This document shows, piece by piece, positions 7,016-15,424 of a DNA stretch of 36,331 nt. Source of the stretch: Nocardioides sp. (GTDB taxonomy: Bacteria > Actinomycetota > Actinomycetes > Propionibacteriales > Nocardioidaceae); the NCBI GenBank assembly GCA_025937085.1, contig JAICSC010000004.1:1-36331 (forward strand), in the 5' to 3' direction. Position 1 is the first letter of the stretch. Each line of letters begins with the position of its first letter. A model generated the notes under the pieces. That model was not told where the DNA came from and made no database searches. It worked only from the letters and a program-made list of their open reading frames with translations. Made by a program: the position numbers and the translations under genes.

Positions 7016-8336
7016 TCGTCTCGGCGTACCAGTCGAAGGAACGCTTCGGGATCCGGGCCTGGGTGTCGTAGTCGACGTAGACCAGACCGAAGCGCTGGGT
7101 GTACCCCTCGGCCCACTCGAAGTTGTCCAGCAGGGACCAGGTGTAGTAGCCACGGACGTCGACTCCGGCGCGCACGGCGACGGCGACGGCGCGGAGGTGT
7201 GCGTCGAGGTAGTCGATGCGCGCCTGGTCGTCGACGACACCGTCCGCGTCGGGCGCCGCGGCGTACGAGCAGCCCGACTCGGTGATGATGATCGGCGGCA
7301 GCGCCGCGCGATAGCGGGCCCGCAGGGTGATCAGCCACTCGCGCAACGCGTCGGGTACGACCGGCCACCCGAAGTCGGTGGTCGGGTAGCCGACGATCTC
7401 CAGCGGCTCCCACGGTGTCGGCGCGTCCTCGTCCGCAGCCGCGATGCGCATCGGGCTGTAGTAGTTCACGCCGTAGAAGTCGAGCGGCTGACGAATCGTG
7501 GCCATGTCTCCGGCCTTGATGACAGGCGCGACCAGGGGCGCGAGGTCCAAGGGGTAGCGGCCGAAGAGCATCGGCTCGGAGAACATCCCGTTCCAGAGCG
7601 CATCGAACAGCTTGGAGGCGCCGACGTCGGCCTCGTCGTCGCTGGCCGGCCACATCGGCGCGTGGTTGTTCGCGCAGCCGATGCTCGAGGCGCCCACCGC
7701 GCGCAGGGCGATGGCCCCGCGGCCGTGCGCGAGGAGCAGGTGGTGGGCGACCGGCAGGGCGTCGAACATCAGGGCCTTGCCGGGCGCGTGAGTGCCGTTG
7801 CCGTATCCCAGCATGGTGACGACGTTCGGCTCGTTGACGGGGATCCAGTCCTCGATGCGATCGGACAACCGCTCGCCGACCAACGCGGCGTACTCCGCGA
7901 ACCGGTCGACGGTGTCGCGGTTCAACCAGCCGCCGGCGTCCTCGAGCTTCTGCGGCAGGTCCCAGTGGTAGAGCGTGGCCATCGGCTGGATGTCGCGCAT
8001 CAGGAGCCCGTCGACCAGACGCTCGTAGAAGTCGAGCCCCGCCTCGTTCGGCTGCCCCGAGCCGGTCGGCAGCACCCGGGGCCAGGAGATCGAGAAGCGG
8101 TACCCGCCCAGCCCGAGCCGCTGCATGAGGTCGAGGTCCTCGTCGAGACGGTGGTAGTGGTCACAGGCGACGTCGCCGGTCGAGCCGTCCACGATCTTGC
8201 CGGGCTCGTGACTGAAGGTGTCCCAGATGCTCGGGCCCTTGCCGTCCTCGTCCGCTCCGCCCTCTATCTGGTACGACGCGGTGCTGGCGCCGAAGCGGAA
8301 GCCCGGCGGAAGCAGAGGGTGGGCCACGGGGATCAT
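6990..8336 (-). CDS. GH1 family beta-glucosidase
   Basis: Glycoside hydrolase family 1 enzyme, 448 aa, normal length, with no signal peptide, so probably cytoplasmic. GH1 proteins hydrolyse beta-glucosides or beta-galactosides by a retaining mechanism. Diagnostic segments are the N-terminal FRFGASTASYQIEG, the acid/base Glu169 in VNEPN and the nucleophile Glu353 in IITESG (ESG in place of the commoner ENG). The C-terminal TWSLLDNFEWAEGY binds aglycone and sugar. No sugar transporter is adjacent, which is unusual because GH1 genes often sit beside uptake systems. The ATG is only 7 bp from the likely start of the divergent pirin gene. A TACGGT -10 candidate lies about 10 nt upstream, inside the pirin coding start. 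Confidence 0.95.
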   Translation of the reverse strand: MIPVAHPLLPPGFRFGASTASYQIEGGADEDGKGPSIWDTFSHEPGKIVDGSTGDVACDHYHRLDEDLDLMQRLGLGGYRFSISWPRVLPTGSGQPNEAGLDFYERLVDGLLMRDIQPMATLYHWDLPQKLEDAGGWLNRDTVDRFAEYAALVGERLSDRIEDWIPVNEPNVVTMLGYGNGTHAPGKALMFDALPVAHHLLLAHGRGAIALRAVGASSIGCANNHAPMWPASDDEADVGASKLFDALWNGMFSEPMLFGRYPLDLAPLVAPVIKAGDMATIRQPLDFYGVNYYSPMRIAAADEDAPTPWEPLEIVGYPTTDFGWPVVPDALREWLITLRARYRAALPPIIITESGCSYAAAPDADGVVDDQARIDYLDAHLRAVAVAVRAGVDVRGYYTWSLLDNFEWAEGYTQRFGLVYVDYDTQARIPKRSFDWYAETIKSQPPDN

Positions 8337-8343
8337 TGTGTCC

Positions 8344-9018
8344 GTGACCGTAGTGGTTCGAAGGGGATTGGATCGGTTCGTGACTCGCGAGGCGGGACGA
8401 CAGACCCGTCACTCGTTCTCGTTCGGGTCGTCGTACGACCCGCAACGAGTGTCGTTCGGTCCGATGTTCGCCTTCAACGACGACCTCCTGGGGTCGGGGG
8501 CTGGGTACGACGCACACGACCACCGCGATGTGGTGCTCGTCACATGGGTCGTCTCGGGCGCCCTCGAGCACGAGGACGCAAGCGGTTGCGTCACGCAGTC
8601 GGCCGGCGAGCTCGCCATCACCCGGTCCGGCTCCGGCATCACCCACGCCGAGCGCTCCGCGGGCGGGGTCACCCGTTTCGTCCAGGCCTGGCTTCGTCCG
8701 GGCGATCCGGGCGGCCGGCCGAGCCGCCGTACGACGACACCCGACCTCGGCGGACGAGACCTGGGGGTGGTCGCCGATCAGCAGGCGCTCGGCATCCCCG
8801 GCGCCGCCCTCCGAATCGCCGAGGTTCCCGGCGGCCGCAGCGTGACCGTCCCCGAAGCGCCGCTGCGCTACGTCTTCCTGGCGACCGGGGCGCTCACGAG
8901 GTCGAGCCTCACCGAGCCCCTCGCCGCCGGTGACGCCTTCGAGATCACGGGGGAACGCGAGATCGTGCTGACCGCCGGCGCCCTCACCCAGCTCCTGGTC
9001 TGGTCCTTCGCCGGGTGA
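8344..9018 (+). CDS. Pirin family protein
   Basis: Bicupin of the pirin family, about 224 aa. Members bind Fe(II) or other metals; some are quercetin dioxygenases, others act as redox-sensing cofactors. The family opening VVRRGLDRFVTREAGRQTRHSFSFG is clear. The metal-binding cupin region HDHRDVVLVTWVVSGALEH and later ITHAER carry the expected His/Glu residues (HxH, H, E). The start is one of several GTG codons (8338, 8344, 8353). I prefer 8344 because it gives the family-typical V-T-V-x-V-R-R opening. It diverges from the beta-glucosidase with almost no spacer, so each promoter must lie inside the other gene. Confidence 0.88.
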   Translation: MTVVVRRGLDRFVTREAGRQTRHSFSFGSSYDPQRVSFGPMFAFNDDLLGSGAGYDAHDHRDVVLVTWVVSGALEHEDASGCVTQSAGELAITRSGSGITHAERSAGGVTRFVQAWLRPGDPGGRPSRRTTTPDLGGRDLGVVADQQALGIPGAALRIAEVPGGRSVTVPEAPLRYVFLATGALTRSSLTEPLAAGDAFEITGEREIVLTAGALTQLLVWSFAG

Positions 9019-9031
9019 CCCGGTGTGAGCA

Positions 9032-10606
9032 TCAGGGGACCAGTACCCCGGGGTTCATGATCCGCCCCGGATCCACGCTGTCCTTGACCGCACGCAGCAC
9101 CGAAAGCCCGACCGCGCCGACCTCGTCGCCCAGCCACTGCCGGTGATCGGTCCCGACCCCGTGGTGGTGGCTGATGGTCGCGCCGGAGACGACGACGGCG
9201 CTCATGGCGGCACCCTTCGCCGTCGCCCATCTGCCGAGCGGGTCATCGCCCTCGGGGGCGGCGACGGTGAAGTAGAGCGAGGCGCCGGTCTCGTAGACGT
9301 GCGACACGTGACACAGCACGAGCGCAGGGTCGCCGAGCGCCCCCGTGAGCGCCGTACGGACCGCGTCGTACGTCGTGCGCAGGCGTGACCAGTACGTCGC
9401 CGTCTCGACAGTCTCGACCAGCACTCCGGCGTCGAGCATCGAGTCGCGCAGGTACGGCGCGTGGAAGCGCCCGGCGGCCCAGGACGAGCCGGGCTTCTCG
9501 CCCCCGGGCTCTCCCCCCAGGTCGGCCAGCATCGTCGAGACCTCGGCCCTGCGGGCCGCCACCGCGGCCGTCCTCCCTTCGAAGCCCACGACCATCAGGC
9601 ACCCGCCCGAGGACGAGCCACCCACGGACGCGGGGTCGGCCAGGTTCAGCGCCGTCTCGTTCTCGTCAGACAGCCGCAGCACCGTGGGCAACAGCTGCGC
9701 CTGGGCAAGGGCGCGCATCGCCTCGCACCCACGTGCGAACGACGACCACCGCCACCCCTCGTAGACCTTCTCCTCCGGCAGCTCTCGTACCCGGACCGTC
9801 ACCGCGGTGATCACACCGAACGCGCCCTCCGAGCCGAGGAACAGCTGCCGCAGGTCGGGGCCGGCCGCGCTCGCCGGCGCACGCCCCAGCTCGACCCGAC
9901 CGACCGGGGTCGCGACCGCGAGCCCGACGACGAGGTCGTCGAACCGCCCATACCCTGCCGATGCCTGACCGCTCGACCGGGTGGCGGCGAACCCGCCGAC
10001 CGTCGCGTACTCGAAGGACTGCGGGAAGTGCCCCAGGGTCAGGCCGTGCCCGGCCAGCAGCGCCTCCGCCTCCGGTCCGCGCAGCCCGGGCTCGAGGGTC
10101 GCGGTCATCGAGACCGGGTCCACGGCGAGCAGGCGCTTCATCCGGCCCAGGTCGAGGCTGACCACTCCGGCGTACCCCTCGCGTCGGGCGACGAGGCCAC
10201 CCACGACCGACGTCCCGCCACCGAACGGAACCACGGCCACGCGGTGTCGCGCCGCCACCTCGAGCACCCGCTGCACCTGGTCGCCGTCTGCGGGACGCAG
10301 GACCGCGTCCGGGGCGTCGGACAGGTCCCCGGCCCGCGCGCGCAGCAGGTCGGTGGTCGACTTGCCCCGGGTCCGGAGCCTGCGTGAGGTGTCGTCGGTG
10401 GCCACGTGCTCGGCCCCGACCACCGCAACGAGGTCTGTGCGGGCCTCGTTCGGTAGGCCGGGCTCCGGCAGCGCCACCGCCGCGTCGTCGGGCACCGTGC
10501 GGTCGACCACCGGGAACACCAGCCGCACCAGTTCGCGAGTGGCCTCCGGAAGCTCGGCCGCACGAGCCGGGTCTCCCCAACGGGTCGGGTGCATCTGCGA
10601 GGTCAT
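9032..10606 (-). CDS. FAD-linked oxidase, alkyl-DHAP synthase (AGPS)-like flavoprotein
   Basis: Vanillyl-alcohol-oxidase-type flavoprotein, 524 aa, with an N-terminal FAD-binding domain (FGGGTSVVGGL at about 127-137) and a C-terminal FAD-oxidase domain. It resembles alkyl-dihydroxyacetonephosphate synthase rather than glycolate or lactate oxidases. Evidence is the HFPQSFEYATVGGFAATRSSGQASAGYG block, a VYETGASLYF segment with the Tyr expected in AGPS, and a His cluster in ISHHHGVGTDH. AGPS exchanges the acyl chain of acyl-DHAP for an alkyl chain in ether-lipid synthesis; whether the bacterial protein does so is unknown. It is divergent, with a 17-bp spacer, from a tetR-glpD pair. The same trio exists in M. 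tuberculosis as Rv2251, Rv2250c and Rv2249c. Confidence 0.9.
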   Translation of the reverse strand: MTSQMHPTRWGDPARAAELPEATRELVRLVFPVVDRTVPDDAAVALPEPGLPNEARTDLVAVVGAEHVATDDTSRRLRTRGKSTTDLLRARAGDLSDAPDAVLRPADGDQVQRVLEVAARHRVAVVPFGGGTSVVGGLVARREGYAGVVSLDLGRMKRLLAVDPVSMTATLEPGLRGPEAEALLAGHGLTLGHFPQSFEYATVGGFAATRSSGQASAGYGRFDDLVVGLAVATPVGRVELGRAPASAAGPDLRQLFLGSEGAFGVITAVTVRVRELPEEKVYEGWRWSSFARGCEAMRALAQAQLLPTVLRLSDENETALNLADPASVGGSSSGGCLMVVGFEGRTAAVAARRAEVSTMLADLGGEPGGEKPGSSWAAGRFHAPYLRDSMLDAGVLVETVETATYWSRLRTTYDAVRTALTGALGDPALVLCHVSHVYETGASLYFTVAAPEGDDPLGRWATAKGAAMSAVVVSGATISHHHGVGTDHRQWLGDEVGAVGLSVLRAVKDSVDPGRIMNPGVLVP

Positions 10607-10610
10607 GAGT

Positions 10611-10643
10611 TACAGTGTGACATATGACGTCACTTCGTCACAC
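10611..10643. promoter_or_regulatory. Leaderless promoter and candidate operator of the tetR-glpD / flavoprotein divergence
   Basis: TACAGT (10611-10616) is a TANNNT -10 ending 7 nt before ATG 10624, implying a leaderless tetR transcript. Overlapping it are GTGTGAC (10615-10621) and its inverted copy GTCACAC (10637-10643), with the palindrome TGACGTCA (10625-10632) at their centre. A repressor bound here would cover both start regions, because the genes are only 17 bp apart. Operator assignment is inferred. Confidence 0.5.
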
Positions 10644-11226
10644 GGCCGATCCGGTGGGCACGTACCTCGATGCCGCGCGCGCCTGCATCCTCGACGTCGG
10701 CTGGCGGCGTACGACGCTCACCGAGGTCGCGCGCCGGGCCGGCGTGAGCCGGATGACGATCTACCGGGCGTGGCCGGACATGCCGGCGGTCCTCGGGGAC
10801 CTGATGACGCGCGAGTGGGGTCAGGTCGTGGCTCGCTCGGTGGCCGAGGCGGACGCCACCCTCGACGAGAAGGGGACCGCCGCCGACCGGCTGGTGGCCG
10901 AGGTCGTCGCGACCGCCCGCGCCCTGCGCGACAACGAGCTGTTCCTGCGGATCGTGGAGCTCGATCCCGAGCTGCTCCTCCCCTACGTGCTGACCCGGCG
11001 GGGAAGGAGCCAGGAGGCGATCGCCGAGCAGACGGTCCGCCGGTTGCGCGAGGGGCAGGCCGACGGCAGCGTCCGCGTAGGCGAGCCCGTGGCGATCGCC
11101 CGCGCGCTGCTGCTCGCCTCCCACGGCTTCGTGCTGAGCGCCCACACCATGGTCGACGACGAGGTCGCCGAGAGCGACCTCGACCGCGAGCTCGAGCACC
11201 TGGTGCGCGCCATGGTGACCCGATGA
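10624..11226 (+). CDS. TetR family regulator (Rv2250c-like position)
   Basis: Predicted repressor, 200 aa. The N-terminal helix-turn-helix is TTLTEVARRAGVSRMTIYRAWPDMPAVL (about 31-58), with the family MTIYRxW pattern. The C-terminal domain is a typical helical ligand pocket with no recognisable ligand. ATG 10624 lies 7 nt after a TACAGT -10, so the gene is probably leaderless. Its stop overlaps the glpD start as ATGA, so regulator and dehydrogenase are co-translated. By position it probably controls glpD and the divergent AGPS-like flavoprotein, perhaps in response to a lipid or glycerol derivative; the ligand is not evident from sequence. Confidence 0.88.
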   Translation: MTSLRHTADPVGTYLDAARACILDVGWRRTTLTEVARRAGVSRMTIYRAWPDMPAVLGDLMTREWGQVVARSVAEADATLDEKGTAADRLVAEVVATARALRDNELFLRIVELDPELLLPYVLTRRGRSQEAIAEQTVRRLREGQADGSVRVGEPVAIARALLLASHGFVLSAHTMVDDEVAESDLDRELEHLVRAMVTR

Positions 11227-12761
11227 CCGCCACCTGGATCCGGGCCGGCCTCGCCGATGCGCCGACCGAGGTGGACGTGCTGGTCGTGGGCCTCGGCGTC
11301 ACCGGCGTCGGCTGTGCCCTGGACGCGGCGGCTCGCGGGTTGTCCGTTCTCGCAGTCGATGCGCACGACCTCGCGTTCGGTACGTCGCGCTGGTCGAGCA
11401 AGCTGGTGCACGGCGGCCTGCGCTATCTCGCCAACGGCCAGCTCGGCGTGGCGCACGAGAGCGCTGTCGAACGCGGGATCCTGATGGAGGTCACCGCGCC
11501 CCACCTGACCCGCGCCCTCCCCATGCTGCTCCCGCTCGACCGCTCCACCAGGCGACGCGACGCGGCGTTCCTCCGCGCCGGCATCGGTGCCGGCGACCTG
11601 CTCCGGTTCGCGGCACGCACGTCCTCCGAGACACTCCCGCGTGCGCGACGGGTCACGGCGACCGAGAGCCGCCACCTGGCACCGCTGCTCGGCCCCGGGC
11701 TCCGCGGTGGAATCCTCTCGTGGGACGGCCGCCTCGAGGACGACGCCCGGCTGGTCGTCACCATCGCCCGGACCGCGGCCGCGCTGGGCGCCCAGATCCG
11801 CACCCGGTCCCGCGCCCTCCACCTCGAAGGTCGCAGTGCCGTGCTCCGCGACGAGCTGACCGGCGCGTCCCACGCGGTCTCGGCCCGAGCCGTCGTCAAC
11901 GCGACGGGCGTCTGGGCCGGCGAGCTGGTCGACCAGGTGGTGCTGCGGCCGAGCCGCGGCACCCATCTCGTGCTGCGCGCCGGCTCCTTACCCGGGCTCC
12001 GCGTCGCGCTCACGCTCCCGGTGCCCGGCGAGCGCAACCGCTACCTCAACGTGATCCCCCACGCCGAGGGCACCATGCAGATCGGGCTCACCGACGTGCC
12101 GGTGGATGGCCAAGCCCCCGACGTCGCCGAGCCCAGCGAGGCGGAGGTCGACTTCCTCGTCGCGACCACCTCGGCCGCCCTCGCCCACCCGATCACGCGC
12201 GACGACGTCGTCGGTGCGTACGCGGGGCTGCGGCCGCTGCTCGCGGCGGACGGACGCACCTCGGACCTCTCCCGGCGTCACGCGGTCCTGACCTCACCGA
12301 GCGGTGTCGTCACGGTCGTCGGCGGCAAGCTCACGACGTACCGCCGGATGGCGCAGCACGCACTGGACACCGTCGTACGCCGGACCGGCCTCCAGGCCCG
12401 GCCGTGCACCACCGCCCGGCTGCCGCTGACGGGCGCCGCCACGCGTCCGGACCTGGCGCGCCTGACCGAGGAGTTCCCCAGCCCGCGGCTGGTCCGCCGG
12501 TACGGCGCCGACGCGCAGCTCGTGCTCACCTCGGCCCGACGCACCTCCGGACTCGACCTCGAGGAGCTGATCGCGCCAGTGGCCGAGGGGGTTCCGGTGA
12601 CTCTCGCCGAGCTGATCTTCGGGGTCACCCACGAGGGCGCGCACGACGTCGACGACCTGCTCGACCGGCGTACCCGGGTCGGCCTGGTGCCCCACGACCG
12701 GGCCCTCGCCGAGCCCGCAGCCCACCGGGCGATCACATTGGCAAAGGCAACGGTTCGTTAA
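11223..12761 (+). CDS. glpD: Glycerol-3-phosphate dehydrogenase, FAD-dependent
   Basis: FAD enzyme, 512 aa, that oxidises sn-glycerol 3-phosphate to dihydroxyacetone phosphate and feeds electrons to the respiratory chain at the membrane. The N-terminal FAD motif is VLVVGLGVTGVGCALDAAARG, followed by the GlpD signature FGTSRWSSKLVHGGLRYL (about 56-73). Later blocks are VNATGVWAGELVDQ, RGTHLVL and GVVTVVGGKLTTYRRMA. The C-terminal cap domain is present and of normal length. The ATG overlaps the tetR stop by 4 bp; the frame stays open far upstream but only this start makes a normal GlpD. Its product DHAP is the precursor for the acyl-DHAP used by AGPS enzymes, which links it with the neighbouring flavoprotein. 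Confidence 0.93.
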   Translation: MTATWIRAGLADAPTEVDVLVVGLGVTGVGCALDAAARGLSVLAVDAHDLAFGTSRWSSKLVHGGLRYLANGQLGVAHESAVERGILMEVTAPHLTRALPMLLPLDRSTRRRDAAFLRAGIGAGDLLRFAARTSSETLPRARRVTATESRHLAPLLGPGLRGGILSWDGRLEDDARLVVTIARTAAALGAQIRTRSRALHLEGRSAVLRDELTGASHAVSARAVVNATGVWAGELVDQVVLRPSRGTHLVLRAGSLPGLRVALTLPVPGERNRYLNVIPHAEGTMQIGLTDVPVDGQAPDVAEPSEAEVDFLVATTSAALAHPITRDDVVGAYAGLRPLLAADGRTSDLSRRHAVLTSPSGVVTVVGGKLTTYRRMAQHALDTVVRRTGLQARPCTTARLPLTGAATRPDLARLTEEFPSPRLVRRYGADAQLVLTSARRTSGLDLEELIAPVAEGVPVTLAELIFGVTHEGAHDVDDLLDRRTRVGLVPHDRALAEPAAHRAITLAKATVR

Positions 12762-12812
12762 ATCGATCGCTCGGCCCTCCCCAAGCGGTCCGCCAGGCCC
12801 TACCGTCTATAC

Positions 12813-13826
12813 ATGCTCGAGCCCAGGGGGGCGGACTCAAGCATGTTCGAGACAGTTGCGGACGATTCCGCCCGTGTTGTGAACCAGGCCCGCGACGCAC
12901 TGTCGCAGGGCCGCATCGCCGACGCCATGTCGGCGGTCGATCGCGCGCGCCGCGACGAGCTCGACGACACCGCCAACGCGACGCTCACCCTGATCGGCCT
13001 GCTCGCCAAGCTCGCCGTGGGTGACCTGCGCAGCGCCGCGGCGTACTCCCGCGACCTGACCAACCTGATGCGCATCCGCGGTGTGGTCGGTGCGACCGCG
13101 TCGTTCGGGCTCGGGGAGTTCGCGGCCGCCCGCGGACAGAGCGACCAGGCGGTGTCGTACTACGAGCGCGCCGGTGAGGAGCTCTCGGTGTCCCGACGAC
13201 CCGTGTGGCTCCCGTGGCGCAGCGAGCTCGCGCGCGTCATCGCCGGGCGGGGCGAGATCGCCGCCGCGACCTCCCTGGTCGAGCAGGAGCTCGCCGACGC
13301 GCGGGCCCTCGACACGGCGTACGCGGTCGCCTACGCCTTGCGCACCCAGGCCGCGATCGCGCCGACCAGCGACCGGGTCGCCCTGCTGGACGAGGCCCTG
13401 GAGGTCATGGCCGGGATCACCGCGACGCGGCTCGACGCACAGATCCGCACCGATCTCGCCGCCTGGATCCTCCTGCTGCAGCCGGAGGACTCCAGCCGCG
13501 CGGTCGGCCTGCTCCGCACCGCCGAGAAGTACGCCCGGCAGGAGGAGCTCAGTCCGCTGCTCGCACGCATCCGCTGGCTGCTCGAGCGCCTCGGCGAGGC
13601 CCCGGACGGCGAGCTGCCGGGCCGCCTGGCCGAGCTCAGCGCGGCCGAACGCCGGGTGGCCCAGCTGGTCGTCACCGGCAAGCGCAACCGCGAGATCGCC
13701 GCCGAGCTCGGCGTGAGCGTGAAGTCCGTGGAGTGGCACGTGTCCCACATCCTGCGCAAGCTCTCGATCACCTCGCGCACGGAGCTGTCCGACGCGCTCG
13801 CCCAGCCGCGCCAGACCCCTCGTTGA
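12813..13826 (+). CDS. LuxR-type HTH regulator with helical-repeat N-terminus
   Basis: Predicted transcription factor, 337 aa. The C-terminal LuxR/GerE domain is clear (about 277-330: LSAAERRVAQLVVTGKRNREIAAELGVS, then VKSVEWHVSHILRKLSI). The N-terminal 260 residues are Ala-rich helices resembling the TPR-like region of MalT/LAL regulators, but there is no P-loop ATPase and no response-regulator receiver domain. It therefore looks like the C-terminal portion of a large LAL regulator acting alone. Two starts are possible. ATG 12813 is preceded by TACCGT ending 6 nt upstream (leaderless). ATG 12843 has an AGGGGGG purine run before it. It is convergent with the aldehyde dehydrogenase gene; target genes unknown. 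Confidence 0.85.
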   Translation: MLEPRGADSSMFETVADDSARVVNQARDALSQGRIADAMSAVDRARRDELDDTANATLTLIGLLAKLAVGDLRSAAAYSRDLTNLMRIRGVVGATASFGLGEFAAARGQSDQAVSYYERAGEELSVSRRPVWLPWRSELARVIAGRGEIAAATSLVEQELADARALDTAYAVAYALRTQAAIAPTSDRVALLDEALEVMAGITATRLDAQIRTDLAAWILLLQPEDSSRAVGLLRTAEKYARQEELSPLLARIRWLLERLGEAPDGELPGRLAELSAAERRVAQLVVTGKRNREIAAELGVSVKSVEWHVSHILRKLSITSRTELSDALAQPRQTPR

Positions 13827-13858
13827 GCGTGCTCTGAGCCTTCGGGGCCGGCCCAGCC

Positions 13859-15322
13859 TCAGCCCGGGATGGCGACGTACGTCGTGTCGAGGTACTCCTC
13901 GATCCCCTCGAAGCCACCCTCGCGGCCGAAGCCGCTGGCCTTGACGCCACCGAACGGCGCCGCCGGGTTGGAGACCAGGCCGGTGTTCACCCCGACCATG
14001 CCGAACTGGAGCGCCTCGGCCAGCCTGATGGTGCGATCGAGGTCGCGCGTGTAGACGTACGACGAGAGGCCGTACTCCGTCGCGTTCGCCATCGCGATCG
14101 CCTCCTCGTCGGTGCTGAAGGTCGTGATCGGGGCGACCGGGCCGAAGATCTCCTGGTTGACGATCGGTGCTTGCGAGGAGACCCCGAGCAGCACGGTCGG
14201 TGCGTAGAAGTGGCCGGGACCCTCCGGCGCCTGCCCTCCGGTGACCAGCTCCGCCCCGTCGCCGACGGCCTCGGTCACCAGCCGGCCGACCGACTCGACG
14301 GCGTCGGCGTTGATCAAGGGGCCGACGTCGGTGCCAGAGACCTGACCGCGGCCGGTCTTCAGCGCTCCCATCCGGCGACCGAGGAGGTCGGCGAACTCGC
14401 GAGCGATCGACTCGTGGACGAGGAAGCGGTTGGCCGCGGTGCAGGCCTCGCCCATGTTCCGCATCTTGGCGATCATCGCGCCGTCGACGGCGGCCGGTAC
14501 GTCGGCGTCCTCGAACACGATGAACGGCGCGTTGCCGCCGAGCTCCATCGAGACTCTCTGGAGCTCGTCGGCCGACTGGCGCACCAGCACCTTCCCGACC
14601 GGCGTCGAGCCGGTGAAGCTCACCTTGCGGAGCCGCGGGTCGGCCATCAGCGTGGCACTGAGCGACTTGGAGTCGCTGGTGGTCACCACGTTGAGCACCC
14701 CGGGCGGCAGCCCCGCCTCGGTGAGGACGTTCGCCAGCGCCAGCATCGACAAGGGCGTGAGCTCGGCCGGCTTGACCACCATCGTGCAACCGGCCGCGAC
14801 GGCCGGGCCGATCTTGCGGGTGCCCATGGCCAACGGGAAGTTCCACGGCGTGATGAACAGGCACGGGCCGACCGGCTTGCGGATCGTCAGGAGCCGCGAG
14901 CCCCCCGCCGGTGCCTGCATCCAGCGACCGTGGATGCGCACCGCCTCCTCGGCGAACCAGCGGAAGAACTCCGCGCCGTACGTCACCTCGCCCTTCGCCT
15001 CGGCCAGGGTCTTGCCCATCTCCAGACTGATCAGCTCGGCGAACTCGTCGGCATGGTCCATGATCGCCTCGAACGAGCGCCGCAGGATCTCGCCGCGCTC
15101 CCGAGGTGCGGTCATCGCCCAGTCGCCCTGGGCGGCCACGGCCGCGTCGAGCGCCGCCATCGCGTCGCTCGGGTCGCCGTCGGCGACGTCGGTGATCACC
15201 GACTCGTCTGCCGGGTCGTGCACGTCGAACCTCGCGCCGGTCGCGGATTCGCGCCACTGCCCGCCGATGAAGAGGCCGCGCGCGCCGGTCTTCGCCAAGA
15301 GGTCTAGTCCAGTCATGGTCAT
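13859..15322 (-). CDS. NAD(P)-dependent aldehyde dehydrogenase, succinate-semialdehyde dehydrogenase-like
   Basis: Aldehyde dehydrogenase superfamily member, 487 aa. The sequence is closest in style to succinate-semialdehyde dehydrogenase (GabD), which makes succinate in 4-aminobutyrate breakdown. Visible catalytic residues are Asn161 (ITPWNFP), Glu260 (MELGGNAP) and Cys294 (GEACTAANR). Typical GabD segments include MGKTLAEAKGEV and SFTGSTPVGK, with the C-terminal PFGGVKASGFGREGG. The start is uncertain: ATG 15322 or 15316, or GTG 15361. Longer readings enter sequence with a large hairpin and no similarity. No GABA transaminase or permease gene is adjacent, so the physiological substrate is inferred only. 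Confidence 0.88.
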   Translation of the reverse strand: MTMTGLDLLAKTGARGLFIGGQWRESATGARFDVHDPADESVITDVADGDPSDAMAALDAAVAAQGDWAMTAPRERGEILRRSFEAIMDHADEFAELISLEMGKTLAEAKGEVTYGAEFFRWFAEEAVRIHGRWMQAPAGGSRLLTIRKPVGPCLFITPWNFPLAMGTRKIGPAVAAGCTMVVKPAELTPLSMLALANVLTEAGLPPGVLNVVTTSDSKSLSATLMADPRLRKVSFTGSTPVGKVLVRQSADELQRVSMELGGNAPFIVFEDADVPAAVDGAMIAKMRNMGEACTAANRFLVHESIAREFADLLGRRMGALKTGRGQVSGTDVGPLINADAVESVGRLVTEAVGDGAELVTGGQAPEGPGHFYAPTVLLGVSSQAPIVNQEIFGPVAPITTFSTDEEAIAMANATEYGLSSYVYTRDLDRTIRLAEALQFGMVGVNTGLVSNPAAPFGGVKASGFGREGGFEGIEEYLDTTYVAIPG

Positions 15323-15424
15323 CAGCCTGTCACCGGCCCCCAGTTTGTCGAAAGTGTTCACGCGCTCGCCGCGACTCTGACACCCTTGGATCGTCGGCCA
15401 GGGCAGCATGCACCCGGACGATAT

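Noticed and set aside
9981-11222. Upstream extension of the glpD frame
   Set aside because: It would be an antisense shadow of the flavoprotein and an alternate frame of tetR; GlpD homology starts just after ATG 11223.
12837-15257. A very long minus-strand open frame across the LuxR and aldehyde dehydrogenase genes
   Set aside because: It has Arg/Gly-rich nonsense composition and is a frame shadow of the aldehyde dehydrogenase and of the opposite-strand regulator, both of which have clear domains.
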